Shown here in pieces: positions 1 through 7,118 of a DNA stretch of 17,794 bases. The notes under the pieces were generated by a model. The model was not told the DNA's origin. It did not search any database and saw nothing but the letters and a program-made list of their open reading frames with translations. The stretch comes from an uncultured Verrucomicrobiales bacterium (lineage in GTDB: Bacteria; Verrucomicrobiota; Verrucomicrobiae; Limisphaerales; CANJSG01): assembly GCA_946480965.1 (NCBI GenBank), contig CAMLMI010000058.1, forward strand, positions 1 to 17,794. The letters are read 5' to 3'. A program made the position numbers and the translations under genes. Numbering within the stretch: the stretch's first letter is position 1; every line of letters starts with the position of its first letter.

Positions 1-189
1 GACGGGCATGCCTTTCAGGTCGATGAACTTCCCGTAGAACGCGCGCGCGGCCTCGCGGTCGCGCTCGTCCACGATCTGGAAGAACGATTCGGGGGGAGCG
101 GTCACCGGAGGGATCGCTTCGGCGGCGAGGGCGTGATGCGCCCAGCAGAGGGCGCCCAGCAGGACGGGAAAGGCACGGGGGATTCGCAT
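1..189 (-). CDS. Secreted protein of unknown function, N-terminal part only
   Basis: Translating the minus strand from the ATG at 189-187 gives 63 residues that stay open to the window edge, so the C-terminal part is missing. The start MRIPRAFPVLLGALCWAHHA is a signal peptide: a short basic n-region, a hydrophobic core and an A-L-A-A cleavage area near residues 20-23. After it comes a proline-rich linker and then a charged segment (around residues 35-63) containing FFQIVDERDREAARAFY and IDLKGMPV. This segment loosely resembles the start of a family of secreted proteins of unknown function that I recall from Planctomycetes and Verrucomicrobia, but I cannot confirm it and assign no activity. 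The protein is probably exported to the periplasm or outside. Upstream on the minus strand lies the palindrome at 281-356. Confidence 0.6.
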   Translation of the reverse strand, partial: MRIPRAFPVLLGALCWAHHALAAEAIPPVTAPPESFFQIVDERDREAARAFYGKFIDLKGMPV

Positions 190-280
190 CGAACGCACGC
201 TTGCCCCGAAGCGCGGCGAGAACCAAGCCCGCACCGATCTTCAATCTCCCGGATTGCCTCATCGGGTTGCCCAGCGCGGA

Positions 281-356
281 GGAATCGCGCCGTGTTGCTC
301 CGCGAGAAGAGACCGTTGTCTCGCCCAACCTGTCTGGAGCAACGACACGCGATTCC
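281..356. repeat. 76-bp imperfect palindrome (stem-loop)
   Basis: Two 21-nt arms, 281-301 and 336-356, are inverted copies. GGAATCGCG pairs with CGCGATTCC and TTGCTCC pairs with GGAGCAA; only the five central bases of each arm are mostly mismatched. The 34-nt loop holds a further inverted repeat, with GCGAGA (302-307) matching TCTCGC (319-324), or alternatively GAGAC/GTCTC around CGTT at 309-322. No flanking target-site duplication is visible. It could be a REP-like or miniature mobile element, the two ends of a degraded insertion sequence, or a folded RNA in the leader of the minus-strand gene at 1-189. Confidence 0.5.
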
Positions 357-416
357 AACTTTCGACGGAACGTGACCTGGGCGACACATGGTCATGCTCC
401 TTGGCTGGGGCGTGGC

Positions 417-674
417 TCAAGACGGTGGCAATTCCCGATCCGCCGCTTCGAGTTCAGCCATGGTGCCCGTCAACGCCTCCTTGTAGTCGTGCTGCACGGC
501 GAGGTTGTCTGACCCGGGTTCCCCTGTGATTTCGCCGCGCTTCCGCGCGGAGGGATGCTTGCTGGCTGGATCGAGGACGGTCTGCCGGACGAGGCGTCGT
601 TTTTTCGATGCGTGTCCGGTCGGGACACCTCTTGGGCGGAGCTCCCGGCCGAGCTGCCGTGGCCTTAAAGTCGT
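417..674 (-). pseudogene. Possible remnant ORF without a start codon
   Basis: On the minus strand a frame stays open for 85 codons between stops at 677-675 and 419-417. It has no usable start codon near its beginning. Its C-terminal half looks protein-like, with GSDNLAVQHDYKEAL followed by an acidic helix-like tail MAELEAADRELPPS, and most codons end in G or C as in the neighbouring real genes. I do not recognise the family. It may be the 3' end of a decayed gene, or chance openness in GC-rich DNA; the missing start and the hairpins inside it favour caution. Confidence 0.22.
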
Positions 675-704
675 TCACCAAAAACTCCAAAACGCACCCG
701 CACC

Positions 705-1535
705 ATGTCCGTTCCATCCGCGCCGCTTCCACGACCGTCCCAATCTGGTTCCGAAACGCTCCGGGCCTTCACGCTGATCGAGCTGCTCGTCGTCATCGCC
801 ATCATCGCGATCCTCGCCGGGATGCTTTTGCCGGCGCTGGCCAAGGCGAAGACCAAGGCCAATGGCGTCAGCTGCATGAACAACACCAAGCAGCTGCTGA
901 TCGCCTGGACGATGTATTCGGCGGATAACCGGGAGTTCAACGTGTATAACTACCCGGGATCGACCGGCGGGAACTGGGTGGAAGGGGTGATGAGCTGGGC
1001 CGGGGTGGCGGACAACACCAACAAGACCAAGCTGGCCGAGGGCAAGCTGGGGCCTTATGTGGGCAAGAACACGTCGATCTACCGTTGCCCGGCGGATCAG
1101 AGCCGGGGCGTGAACCAGACGGAGAACCGCGTCCGCAGCGTGTCGATGAACGCGTTCGTGGGCGATCCGGGCAACAAGACGCCCATCTTCCCGGGATACC
1201 GCCAGTATCTGAAGAACAGCGAGTTCGGCAACCCGTCCCAGATCTTCGTCTTCCTCGACGAGCATCCGGACAGCATCAACGACGGCTGGTTCGTCTTCTG
1301 CACCACGGCCGGTCCCGCCAGCCGGGGCCAGTGGAGCGATCTGCCCGCGTCCTACCACAACCGCGCCGCCGGGTTCGCGTTCGCGGACGGCCATTCAGAA
1401 ATCCATCGCTGGCAGAGCGGCAGCACGGTGAAGCCCGACCGGATCAACGGCATCGGCGGCCTTCCCTTGAACGTGCCCTCTGGCCAGGCCGTGGACATCA
1501 CCTGGGTGGCCGAGCGCAGCACCGAGCGCAACTGA
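705..1535 (+). CDS. Pseudopilin A: prepilin-type N-terminal cleavage/methylation protein, H-X9-DG family
   Basis: This 276-aa protein has a type IV prepilin/type II secretion pseudopilin N-terminus. A 21-residue leader is followed by [19 protein letters not shown], with the conserved glutamate at position 5 of the mature chain (E26). The predicted cleavage is A21|F22, where glycine is more usual at -1. One N-terminal membrane helix (about 22-44) anchors a globular domain. Cys57 (SCMNN) and Cys128 (RCPAD) could form a disulfide. [10 protein letters not shown] sits at 185-194, and the C-terminal motif is H218-x9-D228-G229, as in the pre-pil-HX9DG family that is greatly expanded in Planctomycetes and Verrucomicrobia. 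It precedes a giant secreted protein by 86 bp, so the two may be co-transcribed. A specific role (minor pseudopilin for one substrate, or a surface protein) is not established. No Shine-Dalgarno sequence is seen. Confidence 0.93.
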   Translation: MSVPSAPLPRPSQSGSETLRAFTLIELLVVIAIIAILAGMLLPALAKAKTKANGVSCMNNTKQLLIAWTMYSADNREFNVYNYPGSTGGNWVEGVMSWAGVADNTNKTKLAEGKLGPYVGKNTSIYRCPADQSRGVNQTENRVRSVSMNAFVGDPGNKTPIFPGYRQYLKNSEFGNPSQIFVFLDEHPDSINDGWFVFCTTAGPASRGQWSDLPASYHNRAAGFAFADGHSEIHRWQSGSTVKPDRINGIGGLPLNVPSGQAVDITWVAERSTERN

Positions 1536-1559
1536 CCCTCCATTCCATGCCGCAACGAA

Positions 1560-1576
1560 CCGGCCCACGGGGCCGG
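1560..1576 (+). promoter_or_regulatory. GC-rich hairpin between pseudopilin A and the LamG gene
   Basis: CCGGCCC (1560-1566) and GGGCCGG (1570-1576) form a perfect 7-bp stem with a three-base ACG loop, 25 bp after the pseudopilin stop. There is no following T-tract, so it is not a classical terminator. It could protect the 3' end of a processed upstream transcript or reduce read-through into the giant downstream gene. Confidence 0.4.
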
Positions 1577-1621
1577 AACGCATCCTCTTTGCCCCGAAAA
1601 AACCAACCTGAAACCTAAACT

Positions 1622-4600
1622 ATGCGTAAAACACTGATGATCGGTTTGGCCGCCGCCGCGCTAGCGGCGCCCGTCCAAGCCGACTATTCCAACACCGTCG
1701 CTTCGCTCGGGCCACTGGCCTACTGGCGGCTGGACGAGACCGTGGCCCCGCCGCAGAACATCGCGACCAACAGCGGCACCCTCGGGGCCGCGGCCAACGG
1801 CTACTACATCAACGGGGCGAACCACCCGCTGGCTCCCGGAGCGGTGGCGGCCGGGGCCGACAGCGGCGCCGTTTTCCCGAACCTCGACGGCAACCGCGTG
1901 GCCGTTCCGTTCCATCCTGCGATGGCGTTGAACCAGCCCTTCAGCGTGGAGTTTTGGGCCTTCCCCTTCGCCTCCGAAGGCACGCTGTGCCCGGCGGCTC
2001 TGACCTGGTTCGGCGGCGACGGCGCGCGCTCGGGCTGGCTCTTCTACCAGAACGGCGCGGCGGGCTGGACCTTCCGCACCTACGGCACGGGCAACACGGG
2101 CTTCAACGCCACGGCCGAGCAGGCCGTGACTCCCGGATCGTGGTATCACATCGTGGGCGTCTATGACGGGGCCAATACGAAGATCTATGTGAACGGTGCC
2201 CGGCTCGCCTCCGTTGCGGCGACGAGCTACGTGCCCATCACCCGCACCGATGTGCCCTTCACCGTGGGCGCGCGCGGCAACGGTTCGCTCGGATTCTTCC
2301 ACTACAACGGCGGCGTGGACGAAGCGGCCTACTACACGAACGCGCTGACCGACGCGGAGATCCTCGCGCACTACCAGAACGGCGTCAGCACGTCCCCGGC
2401 GACGCCGTATCAGCAGCTCGTCGCTGCGAAGAACCCGCTGGTTTATCTGCGGTTGAACGAGCCCGAGTTCGTCGCGCCCGATCCCTCGGCGCTGCCCGTC
2501 GCCAAGAACTCGGGCAGCTTGGCTGATGAGGCCGATGGGCGCTATCTGCCCGGCACGCTGCCGGGCGTGGACGGCGTGCCGTATTCCGGAATGGGCGCGA
2601 ACAACAAGGCCACGCGCTTCGGGCCGACCTATGGCAGCGGCTACATCGATGCGGGGGCGTCGGAGTCGCTGAACTTCCTCTCCTCGTTCTCGCTCGTGAC
2701 CTGGTTCAAGAGCGGACCGGCCGACGCCCGGTTCATGACCTTCATCGGCAAGGGCGATTCCTCCTGGCGGGCCGGCATGGACGACCAGGGACGGATGCGG
2801 TTCGCCTACGGCGGCAACGGCGACGCGACCGGCACCCTGAACATGAACGACGGCCAGTGGCATCAACTGACCGGAGTGTATGACGGCGCGACGTTGACGA
2901 TGTATGTCGATGGCGTGGTGCAGGCGGTGCAGAACGCGGCGACGGTCCCCGAGGGCAGCACCTCCATCCTCCCCATCGGCAGCGTGTCGGACTATCTCGC
3001 GGCCCGCGTCTTCAACGGGAGCATGGACGAGGTCGCCGTCTTCGACAAAGCCCTGACCCTGCAGGAAGTCCGGACCATCTACTATTCGGCCAACGTGCCT
3101 CCCCTGATCAGCGTCCAGCCCACGGCCCCCACCACGATCAACGAGGGACAGACGGTCTCGCTGGTCGCCGGGGTCATCGGTTCCCCCGCGCTCGGCTACC
3201 AATGGTTCAAGGGCGGCGTGAAGCTCGACGGAAAGACCTCCACGAACCTTACCCTCACCAGCGTGGTGCTCGCCGACAGCGGAGCCTATTCGCTCGTGGC
3301 GACGAATCCCTATGGCGCGGTGACCAGCGCCGTGGTCACGGTGAACATCCAGGCCGGACCTCCCCTGGTGGTGGCCGATCCGCTTCCTGTGTCCCGTTAC
3401 ACCGGCCAGCCCGCGTCGTTCACGGTGTCGGCCGGGGGCAGCTTCCCGCTGACCTACCAGTGGTTGAAGGACGGGAACGCCATCGGTGGCGCCACGTCGG
3501 CGAGCCTGACCATCGATCCCGTGCTGGCCGCCAGCTTCGGGGACTATGCCTGCAAGATCACCAACCCCCACGGCTCCGTGACGTCCAAGGTCGCCAGGCT
3601 GACCGTGGTCACGGCTCCGACTGCTTCCTATCCGAGCGTGGTCCTGGCCGATTCACCGATCGCCTACTGGCGTCTCGGCGAAACCACGGGAACGAACGCG
3701 CACGACTACGTCGGCGGGTTCACCGGCACCTACCGCAACGTGGCGCTGGGGCGGCCCGGCTACGCGAGCGCCGATCCCGACAAGGCGGCCCAGTTCGGCC
3801 CGGCGATCAACAGCCATGTGGCCGACATCAACGGCGTGGACTTCGCGACCAACGGCGGCTTGCCGTCGTTCACCATCGAGGCGTGGGTCAAGGGCGGCGC
3901 CCAGACATCGGACGCGGGCATCGTCACGAAAGGAACGGGCGCGGGCGGCGAGCAGTTCAACCTCGACACCGGAGCGGGGAACCGGGCCTTCCGCTTCTTC
4001 GTCCGCAATGCCGGCGGCGGGGCGCACCTTTGCAGTTCGCCGATCATTCCGGACGGCCAGTGGCATCATGTCGTGGGCACGCTCGACGGGGCTTCGGGCA
4101 CGCTGACGCTCTATGTGGACGGCGTGTCGTATGCGACGGCTTCCATCGGGCTCACAGCGGGCATCTTGGCGACGCCGCAGCCCATGAGCATCGGTTCCCG
4201 CCAAGGCGGCACCGGGCCTTTCGACACGCAGTTCGACGGCACGATCGATGAGGTGGCGATCTATGCCCACGCCTTGGACGCGACCAAGGTCGCCGAGCAC
4301 TACGCCGCGCGCTTCGCCGCCGGATCCCTGCCGGCGATCGCGGTCCAGCCGACTTCGACCACGAACTATGTGACCCTGACCACGGTCCTGTCCGTCACAG
4401 CCGATGGTCCCGATGGATTGGCCTATCAGTGGAAACGCAACGGTGTGGACATCGACGGCGCGGTCGAGCCGAGCTTGACCCTCTCCGCGCTGGATATCGC
4501 CAGCGGCGGCGACTACACCGTGGTCATCAGCAATCCCTACGGCTCCGTCACCAGTTCGGTGGCCAAGCTGACGGTGCTGCCTGCTCCGACGAGCGTGGAT

Positions 4601-5473
4601 CTCTCCGAGGGGTTGGTCCTCCATTTGCCCTTCGACGGCAGCCTCTCCGACACATCGGGCCGCAACAACCACGGCACAAATGTCGGTGCCACCGCGATCA
4701 GCACCGGTATGATCGGCAGCGGCGCGTTGAGCTACGCAACAGACGTGGGCGCGAACAGCTACAACTACGTCACCCTGGGCAAGCCTTCGGACCTCAAGTT
4801 CAGCTCCAACGTGAACTTCTCCGTCGCCTACTGGATCAAGCTCCCGGCCGGAGCCCGTCCGCAGGACCTGCCGGTGCTGTGCAGCACGGACAACTCGGCC
4901 TTCGGTCCCGGCATCACCTTCGCTCCTTCTTGGGAGACGGGCGCATGGTCCTGGACACTCTACAACGCCGCCGGTGGCGGTGTGGGCGTCTATGGCGCGG
5001 ACGACACGATCAACGACGGCGAGTGGCACCACGTGGCGCACACTTTCGACCGTTCGGGCTACGGCATCACCTACCTCAACGGCGTGCAGGTGGATAGCCG
5101 CTCGGTCGCGGGAGTCGGGGACGTGGATCGCGACGCCGTGATCAACATCGGTCAATCAGCCACCGGTCGCTACGAAGTAACGGCTGAGTCCGTGGTGGAC
5201 GACCTTGGAGTTTGGAGGCGCGTGCTCACTCCCTTGGAGGTCGGCGCGATGTATGTCGGCGGCGTGACGAGCGGAATCAGCTTCTCGTCGGCTCCGGTCA
5301 ACCTGTCGGTTGTCAAGGCAGGTGGACAGTTGCAGCTCACTTGGCCCGGCGGCGGCACCCTCCAAGCCGCTGGAACCGTGTCTGGAACGTTCACCAACGT
5401 GTCTGGAGCGACGTCTCCCCATACGGTGACGCCGTCCGCAGCGGAGTCCTACTACCGTATCAAGGTCCAATGA
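1622..5473 (+). CDS. Giant secreted protein with four LamG-like and three Ig-like domains
   Basis: The 1283-aa product starts with a signal peptide (MRKTLMIGLAAAALAAPVQA, cleavage near residue 20). By eye the domain order is LamG/concanavalin-like 1 (about 30-260, PLAYWRLDE), LamG 2 (271-490, NPLVYLRLNE), Ig-like 1 (494-578), Ig-like 2 (579-663), LamG 3 (669-898, IAYWRLGE), Ig-like 3 (903-986), LamG 4 (995-1214, LHLPFDGSLSD) and a C-terminal module (1226-1283). The Ig-like domains carry the core pattern YQW-x-K/R-x-G and end in SVTS-x-V-A-x-LTV. LamG folds commonly bind glycans or act as passive jelly-roll modules in surface proteins; no catalytic motif is visible. The C-terminus has GGQLQLTW, ATSPHTVTP and a final YYRI, matching the end of the 1066-aa protein at 8422-11622. 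Likely cell-surface or extracellular; an adhesin or glycan-binding role is inference. Confidence 0.9.
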   Translation: MRKTLMIGLAAAALAAPVQADYSNTVASLGPLAYWRLDETVAPPQNIATNSGTLGAAANGYYINGANHPLAPGAVAAGADSGAVFPNLDGNRVAVPFHPAMALNQPFSVEFWAFPFASEGTLCPAALTWFGGDGARSGWLFYQNGAAGWTFRTYGTGNTGFNATAEQAVTPGSWYHIVGVYDGANTKIYVNGARLASVAATSYVPITRTDVPFTVGARGNGSLGFFHYNGGVDEAAYYTNALTDAEILAHYQNGVSTSPATPYQQLVAAKNPLVYLRLNEPEFVAPDPSALPVAKNSGSLADEADGRYLPGTLPGVDGVPYSGMGANNKATRFGPTYGSGYIDAGASESLNFLSSFSLVTWFKSGPADARFMTFIGKGDSSWRAGMDDQGRMRFAYGGNGDATGTLNMNDGQWHQLTGVYDGATLTMYVDGVVQAVQNAATVPEGSTSILPIGSVSDYLAARVFNGSMDEVAVFDKALTLQEVRTIYYSANVPPLISVQPTAPTTINEGQTVSLVAGVIGSPALGYQWFKGGVKLDGKTSTNLTLTSVVLADSGAYSLVATNPYGAVTSAVVTVNIQAGPPLVVADPLPVSRYTGQPASFTVSAGGSFPLTYQWLKDGNAIGGATSASLTIDPVLAASFGDYACKITNPHGSVTSKVARLTVVTAPTASYPSVVLADSPIAYWRLGETTGTNAHDYVGGFTGTYRNVALGRPGYASADPDKAAQFGPAINSHVADINGVDFATNGGLPSFTIEAWVKGGAQTSDAGIVTKGTGAGGEQFNLDTGAGNRAFRFFVRNAGGGAHLCSSPIIPDGQWHHVVGTLDGASGTLTLYVDGVSYATASIGLTAGILATPQPMSIGSRQGGTGPFDTQFDGTIDEVAIYAHALDATKVAEHYAARFAAGSLPAIAVQPTSTTNYVTLTTVLSVTADGPDGLAYQWKRNGVDIDGAVEPSLTLSALDIASGGDYTVVISNPYGSVTSSVAKLTVLPAPTSVDLSEGLVLHLPFDGSLSDTSGRNNHGTNVGATAISTGMIGSGALSYATDVGANSYNYVTLGKPSDLKFSSNVNFSVAYWIKLPAGARPQDLPVLCSTDNSAFGPGITFAPSWETGAWSWTLYNAAGGGVGVYGADDTINDGEWHHVAHTFDRSGYGITYLNGVQVDSRSVAGVGDVDRDAVINIGQSATGRYEVTAESVVDDLGVWRRVLTPLEVGAMYVGGVTSGISFSSAPVNLSVVKAGGQLQLTWPGGGTLQAAGTVSGTFTNVSGATSPHTVTPSAAESYYRIKVQ

Positions 5474-5485
5474 TCTCGTGAAGCC

Positions 5486-5519
5486 AAGGGCCGGGACTCT
5501 GGAACGGGTTCCGGCCCTT
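5486..5519 (+). terminator. Hairpin terminator after the LamG/Ig gene
   Basis: AAGGGCCGG (5486-5494) pairs with CCGGCCCTT (5511-5519) across a 16-nt loop, starting 13 bp after the stop codon. The stem is strong but no run of T follows, so termination may be Rho-assisted or the structure may stabilise the 3' end. Confidence 0.5.
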
Positions 5520-5530
5520 ATTGGAAAAGC

Positions 5531-5573
5531 GCGCCGTCAGCTTGTGTGGAAGGCTTGAGCACGTTGACGGCGC
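5531..5573. promoter_or_regulatory. 9-bp inverted repeat overlapping a -35-like box upstream of the regulator
   Basis: GCGCCGTCA (5531-5539) and TGACGGCGC (5565-5573) are perfect inverted copies separated by 25 bp. The right arm overlaps TTGACG (5564-5569), a -35-like hexamer, although the -10 region about 17 bp later (TTTCAG) is poor. Its position 67-109 bp before the regulator's start fits an operator for autoregulation; an RNA hairpin is the alternative. Confidence 0.4.
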
Positions 5574-5639
5574 TGGTCTGGTCAGTTTCAGCCTGTGCGG
5601 TCAAACCGTCGTTTTTTCGGGAAGGAAGGAAGTTGTCCG

Positions 5640-6812
5640 ATGACAGAATCACTGCTAACTGCGTGTAGCGAGTCGATCAATCCCGCTGCAATGGAACCGC
5701 TGCCACAACGCACCAGCCTGATCCACGAAACGGCCACCACTCTCAAGGAATGGATCCGTCGGGGCATTCTCCGCGATGTCCTGCCAGGGGAACTGCAGCT
5801 GAAGGCGCGCTTGGGTGTCGGGCGGGACACCCTCCGCCATGCGCTCAAGATCCTCGCCGACGACGGTTGGGTCACGAATGCCAGCAAAGGCCAGCAGCGT
5901 CGGGTGCAATCAGGACGCACCGTGGAGGAGGAAACGTCTCCCGTCGCCGGGGTTCTGCCCGTCACGTTCCTGTCACCCAATCCTGTCGAATGCCGGGTGA
6001 CGTTGCTCGAACTGGAAGACACGCAAAAGCGCCTCTCCCAGCAAGGCCGTGCGATCCGTTTCATCGCCCCTGAAATTTTCCAGCTCAAGCATCCGGAGAA
6101 GCAATTGGACCGCATCGTCCGCACGCATCCTTCTTCGGCGTGGATTCTCCACATGTCCAATCTGCCCATGCAGAAGTGGTTCGAGGACAATGGGGTTCCT
6201 GCGTTGATCTACGGATTGCCATTCCCCGGCGTCAACCTGCCCTACGTCGGTTGTGATTGGGCTGCGGGAGCCTATCACGCCGGAGTCCAACTCCTGCGCC
6301 AAGGCCACCGCGTCATCGGCTTCGTCGAACGCACCGATCCCTCTCCCGGGAGCAACACAGCGCGCGAAGGACTTGAGCAGGCGATGGCATCCGTCGGCGA
6401 CCGCGCACGGCTGCTTTCGGTGAAGAACGATCTAACTCCGGCATCCGTGGCACGCTCCATCGACCACGCATTGAACCTGAAGGAACGTCCCACCGCCTTG
6501 GTCTTCTCAGCCACCGTGCAGTTGTTGGCCGCCTATTCTTGGTTGGCGCACCAAGGCGTTCGCGTGCCCGGCGACCTTTCGTTGATTTCGTTGGCCAATG
6601 ACAGCTGGTTGTCAGGCCTCTACCCCGCAGTCAGCTATTACGAGCCCGATACCAAGATGATGTCCAAGGCCATCGCCCAAAGGGTGATGGATCTTGTCAT
6701 GGACGGCCGGGTGACCCGTGAATCCGCGAAAGTGCCACTGCACTACGGTCCCGGGCAAAGCATCGGCCCCGTAGTCTCCTCCCTTCCCCAAGTGGTTGAA
6801 GCAGCCGCCTGA
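5640..6812 (+). CDS. GntR-type wHTH transcriptional regulator with LacI/GalR-type sensor domain
   Basis: The protein has 390 aa if it starts at the ATG at 5640, which lies 9 nt after a good Shine-Dalgarno tract (AAGGAAGGAAG, 5622-5632). A GTG at 5595 in the same frame would add 15 residues but has no such site. Residues about 25-90 are a winged helix-turn-helix of GntR type (HETATTLKEWIRRGIL, then RLGVGRDTLRHALKILADDG). Residues about 105-378 resemble the periplasmic-binding-protein-like ligand domain of LacI/GalR regulators, with YVGCDWAAGAYHAGVQLL, HRVIGFVERTD, PTALVFSA and GDLSLISLANDSWLS. AraR of Bacillus has this same hybrid architecture. The ligand is probably a sugar or related small molecule, but it cannot be told from sequence. 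It lies between two pseudopilin/secreted-protein pairs and is a candidate regulator for them and for itself. Confidence 0.9.
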   Translation: MTESLLTACSESINPAAMEPLPQRTSLIHETATTLKEWIRRGILRDVLPGELQLKARLGVGRDTLRHALKILADDGWVTNASKGQQRRVQSGRTVEEETSPVAGVLPVTFLSPNPVECRVTLLELEDTQKRLSQQGRAIRFIAPEIFQLKHPEKQLDRIVRTHPSSAWILHMSNLPMQKWFEDNGVPALIYGLPFPGVNLPYVGCDWAAGAYHAGVQLLRQGHRVIGFVERTDPSPGSNTAREGLEQAMASVGDRARLLSVKNDLTPASVARSIDHALNLKERPTALVFSATVQLLAAYSWLAHQGVRVPGDLSLISLANDSWLSGLYPAVSYYEPDTKMMSKAIAQRVMDLVMDGRVTRESAKVPLHYGPGQSIGPVVSSLPQVVEAAA

Positions 6813-6845
6813 AGCTTCAGCGATTCTTCAATGGGATACGCCAGG

Positions 6846-7010
6846 ATTGTCCCAACAATGATGGCAGTTGCGGCAGATCGGATTTCCGATTTATAGACCG
6901 GTTCCTGCCCCGCAGGTGACCAACTGCTGTGCGTAAGGATTTCTTCCGGACGGAAGGAACGATGGCCCCTGTGCTGGAACCGTGTGCCAGTGCTCGGGGC
7001 CATCGGTTTT
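6846..7010 (+). ncRNA. Candidate structured RNA: five consecutive hairpins
   Basis: Five inverted repeats follow one another with short gaps. They are ATTGT/ACAAT (6846-6859); ATCGGA/TCCGAT with a TT centre (6877-6890); CCTGC/GCAGG (6904-6916) extended by GGT/ACC (6900-6902 and 6919-6921); an 8-bp stem 6940-6947 with 6952-6959 (CTTCC/GGAAG core, GGAC loop); and CGATGGCCCC/GGGGCCATCG (6960-6969 and 6996-7005) with an inner CTGG/CCAG, followed by GTTTT. A further 12-bp palindrome, CTGAAGCTTCAG (6809-6820), covers the regulator's stop codon. The series could be a small RNA, the regulator's structured 3' UTR, or a leader of pseudopilin B. No known riboswitch is recognised. Confidence 0.33.
6960..7010 (+). 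terminator. Probable intrinsic terminator after the regulator
   Basis: A perfect 10-bp stem CGATGGCCCC/GGGGCCATCG (6960-6969, 6996-7005), with an inner CTGG/CCAG stem, is followed by G then TTTT at 7007-7010. It is about 150 bp after the regulator's stop and before the promoter-like site at 7075, so it would isolate the regulator from pseudopilin B. Confidence 0.5.
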
Positions 7011-7074
7011 ATGGCCGAGCCACTTTCCCGGTCATGATCCGAGGAGTTGTGCACTGTTGCGACGTGCGTGCGTT

Positions 7075-7104
7075 TTGACGAATCACTTAGGGCATGCAGA
7101 TACT
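7075..7104 (+). promoter_or_regulatory. Sigma-70-like promoter candidate for pseudopilin B
   Basis: TTGACG (7075-7080) is five of six to the -35 consensus, and GATACT (7099-7104) is four of six to the -10 consensus, with an 18-bp spacer. The -10 box lies exactly across the junction of the two 17-bp repeat units at 7085-7118. It would give a leader of about 160 nt before the ATG at 7273. Confidence 0.4.
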
Positions 7105-7118
7105 TAGGGCATGCAGAT
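7085..7118. repeat. Perfect 17-bp tandem duplication
   Basis: The unit ACTTAGGGCATGCAGAT occurs twice head to tail (7085-7101 and 7102-7118). Each unit contains the palindrome GCATGC. The pair sits over the spacer and -10 region of the candidate promoter, where repeated sites often bind regulators; it could equally be a recent slippage product. Confidence 0.9.

Larger units (their letters stand above)
190..704. other. Gene-poor intergenic stretch with hairpins
   Basis: No intact gene is convincing here; the short frames that start with ATG read as arginine-rich or cysteine-rich noise. Besides the large palindrome and the start-less frame listed separately, three smaller inverted repeats are visible: CCGCGC/GCGCGG around a TTCC loop at 535-550, GTGTCC/GGACAC around five bases at 612-628, and CGGAGCTC/GAGCTGCCG around CCGGCC at 637-659. 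The last two lie within 100 bp of the pseudopilin start at 705 and could be operator sites or 5' UTR structure. I see no good -35/-10 pair for either flanking gene. Confidence 0.4.

Noticed and set aside
675..1394. Long open frame on the minus strand opposite pseudopilin A
   Set aside because: Its translation is dominated by R, G, A, H and V with no recognisable domain, and it is fully antisense to a protein with clear prepilin and H-x9-DG motifs; it reflects GC-rich codon structure.
1661..5155. Two very long minus-strand open frames (about 636 and 500 codons) opposite the LamG/Ig gene
   Set aside because: Both are arginine/histidine-rich mirror readings of GC-ending codons on the plus strand, while the plus-strand product has a signal peptide and ordered domains.
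5595..5639. GTG at 5595 as the regulator start
   Set aside because: It would translate through the AAGGAAGGAAG tract that is well placed as a ribosome binding site for the ATG at 5640.
7085..7118. Possible minimal CRISPR array
   Set aside because: The two identical units are directly adjacent with no spacer, and no cas gene is present.
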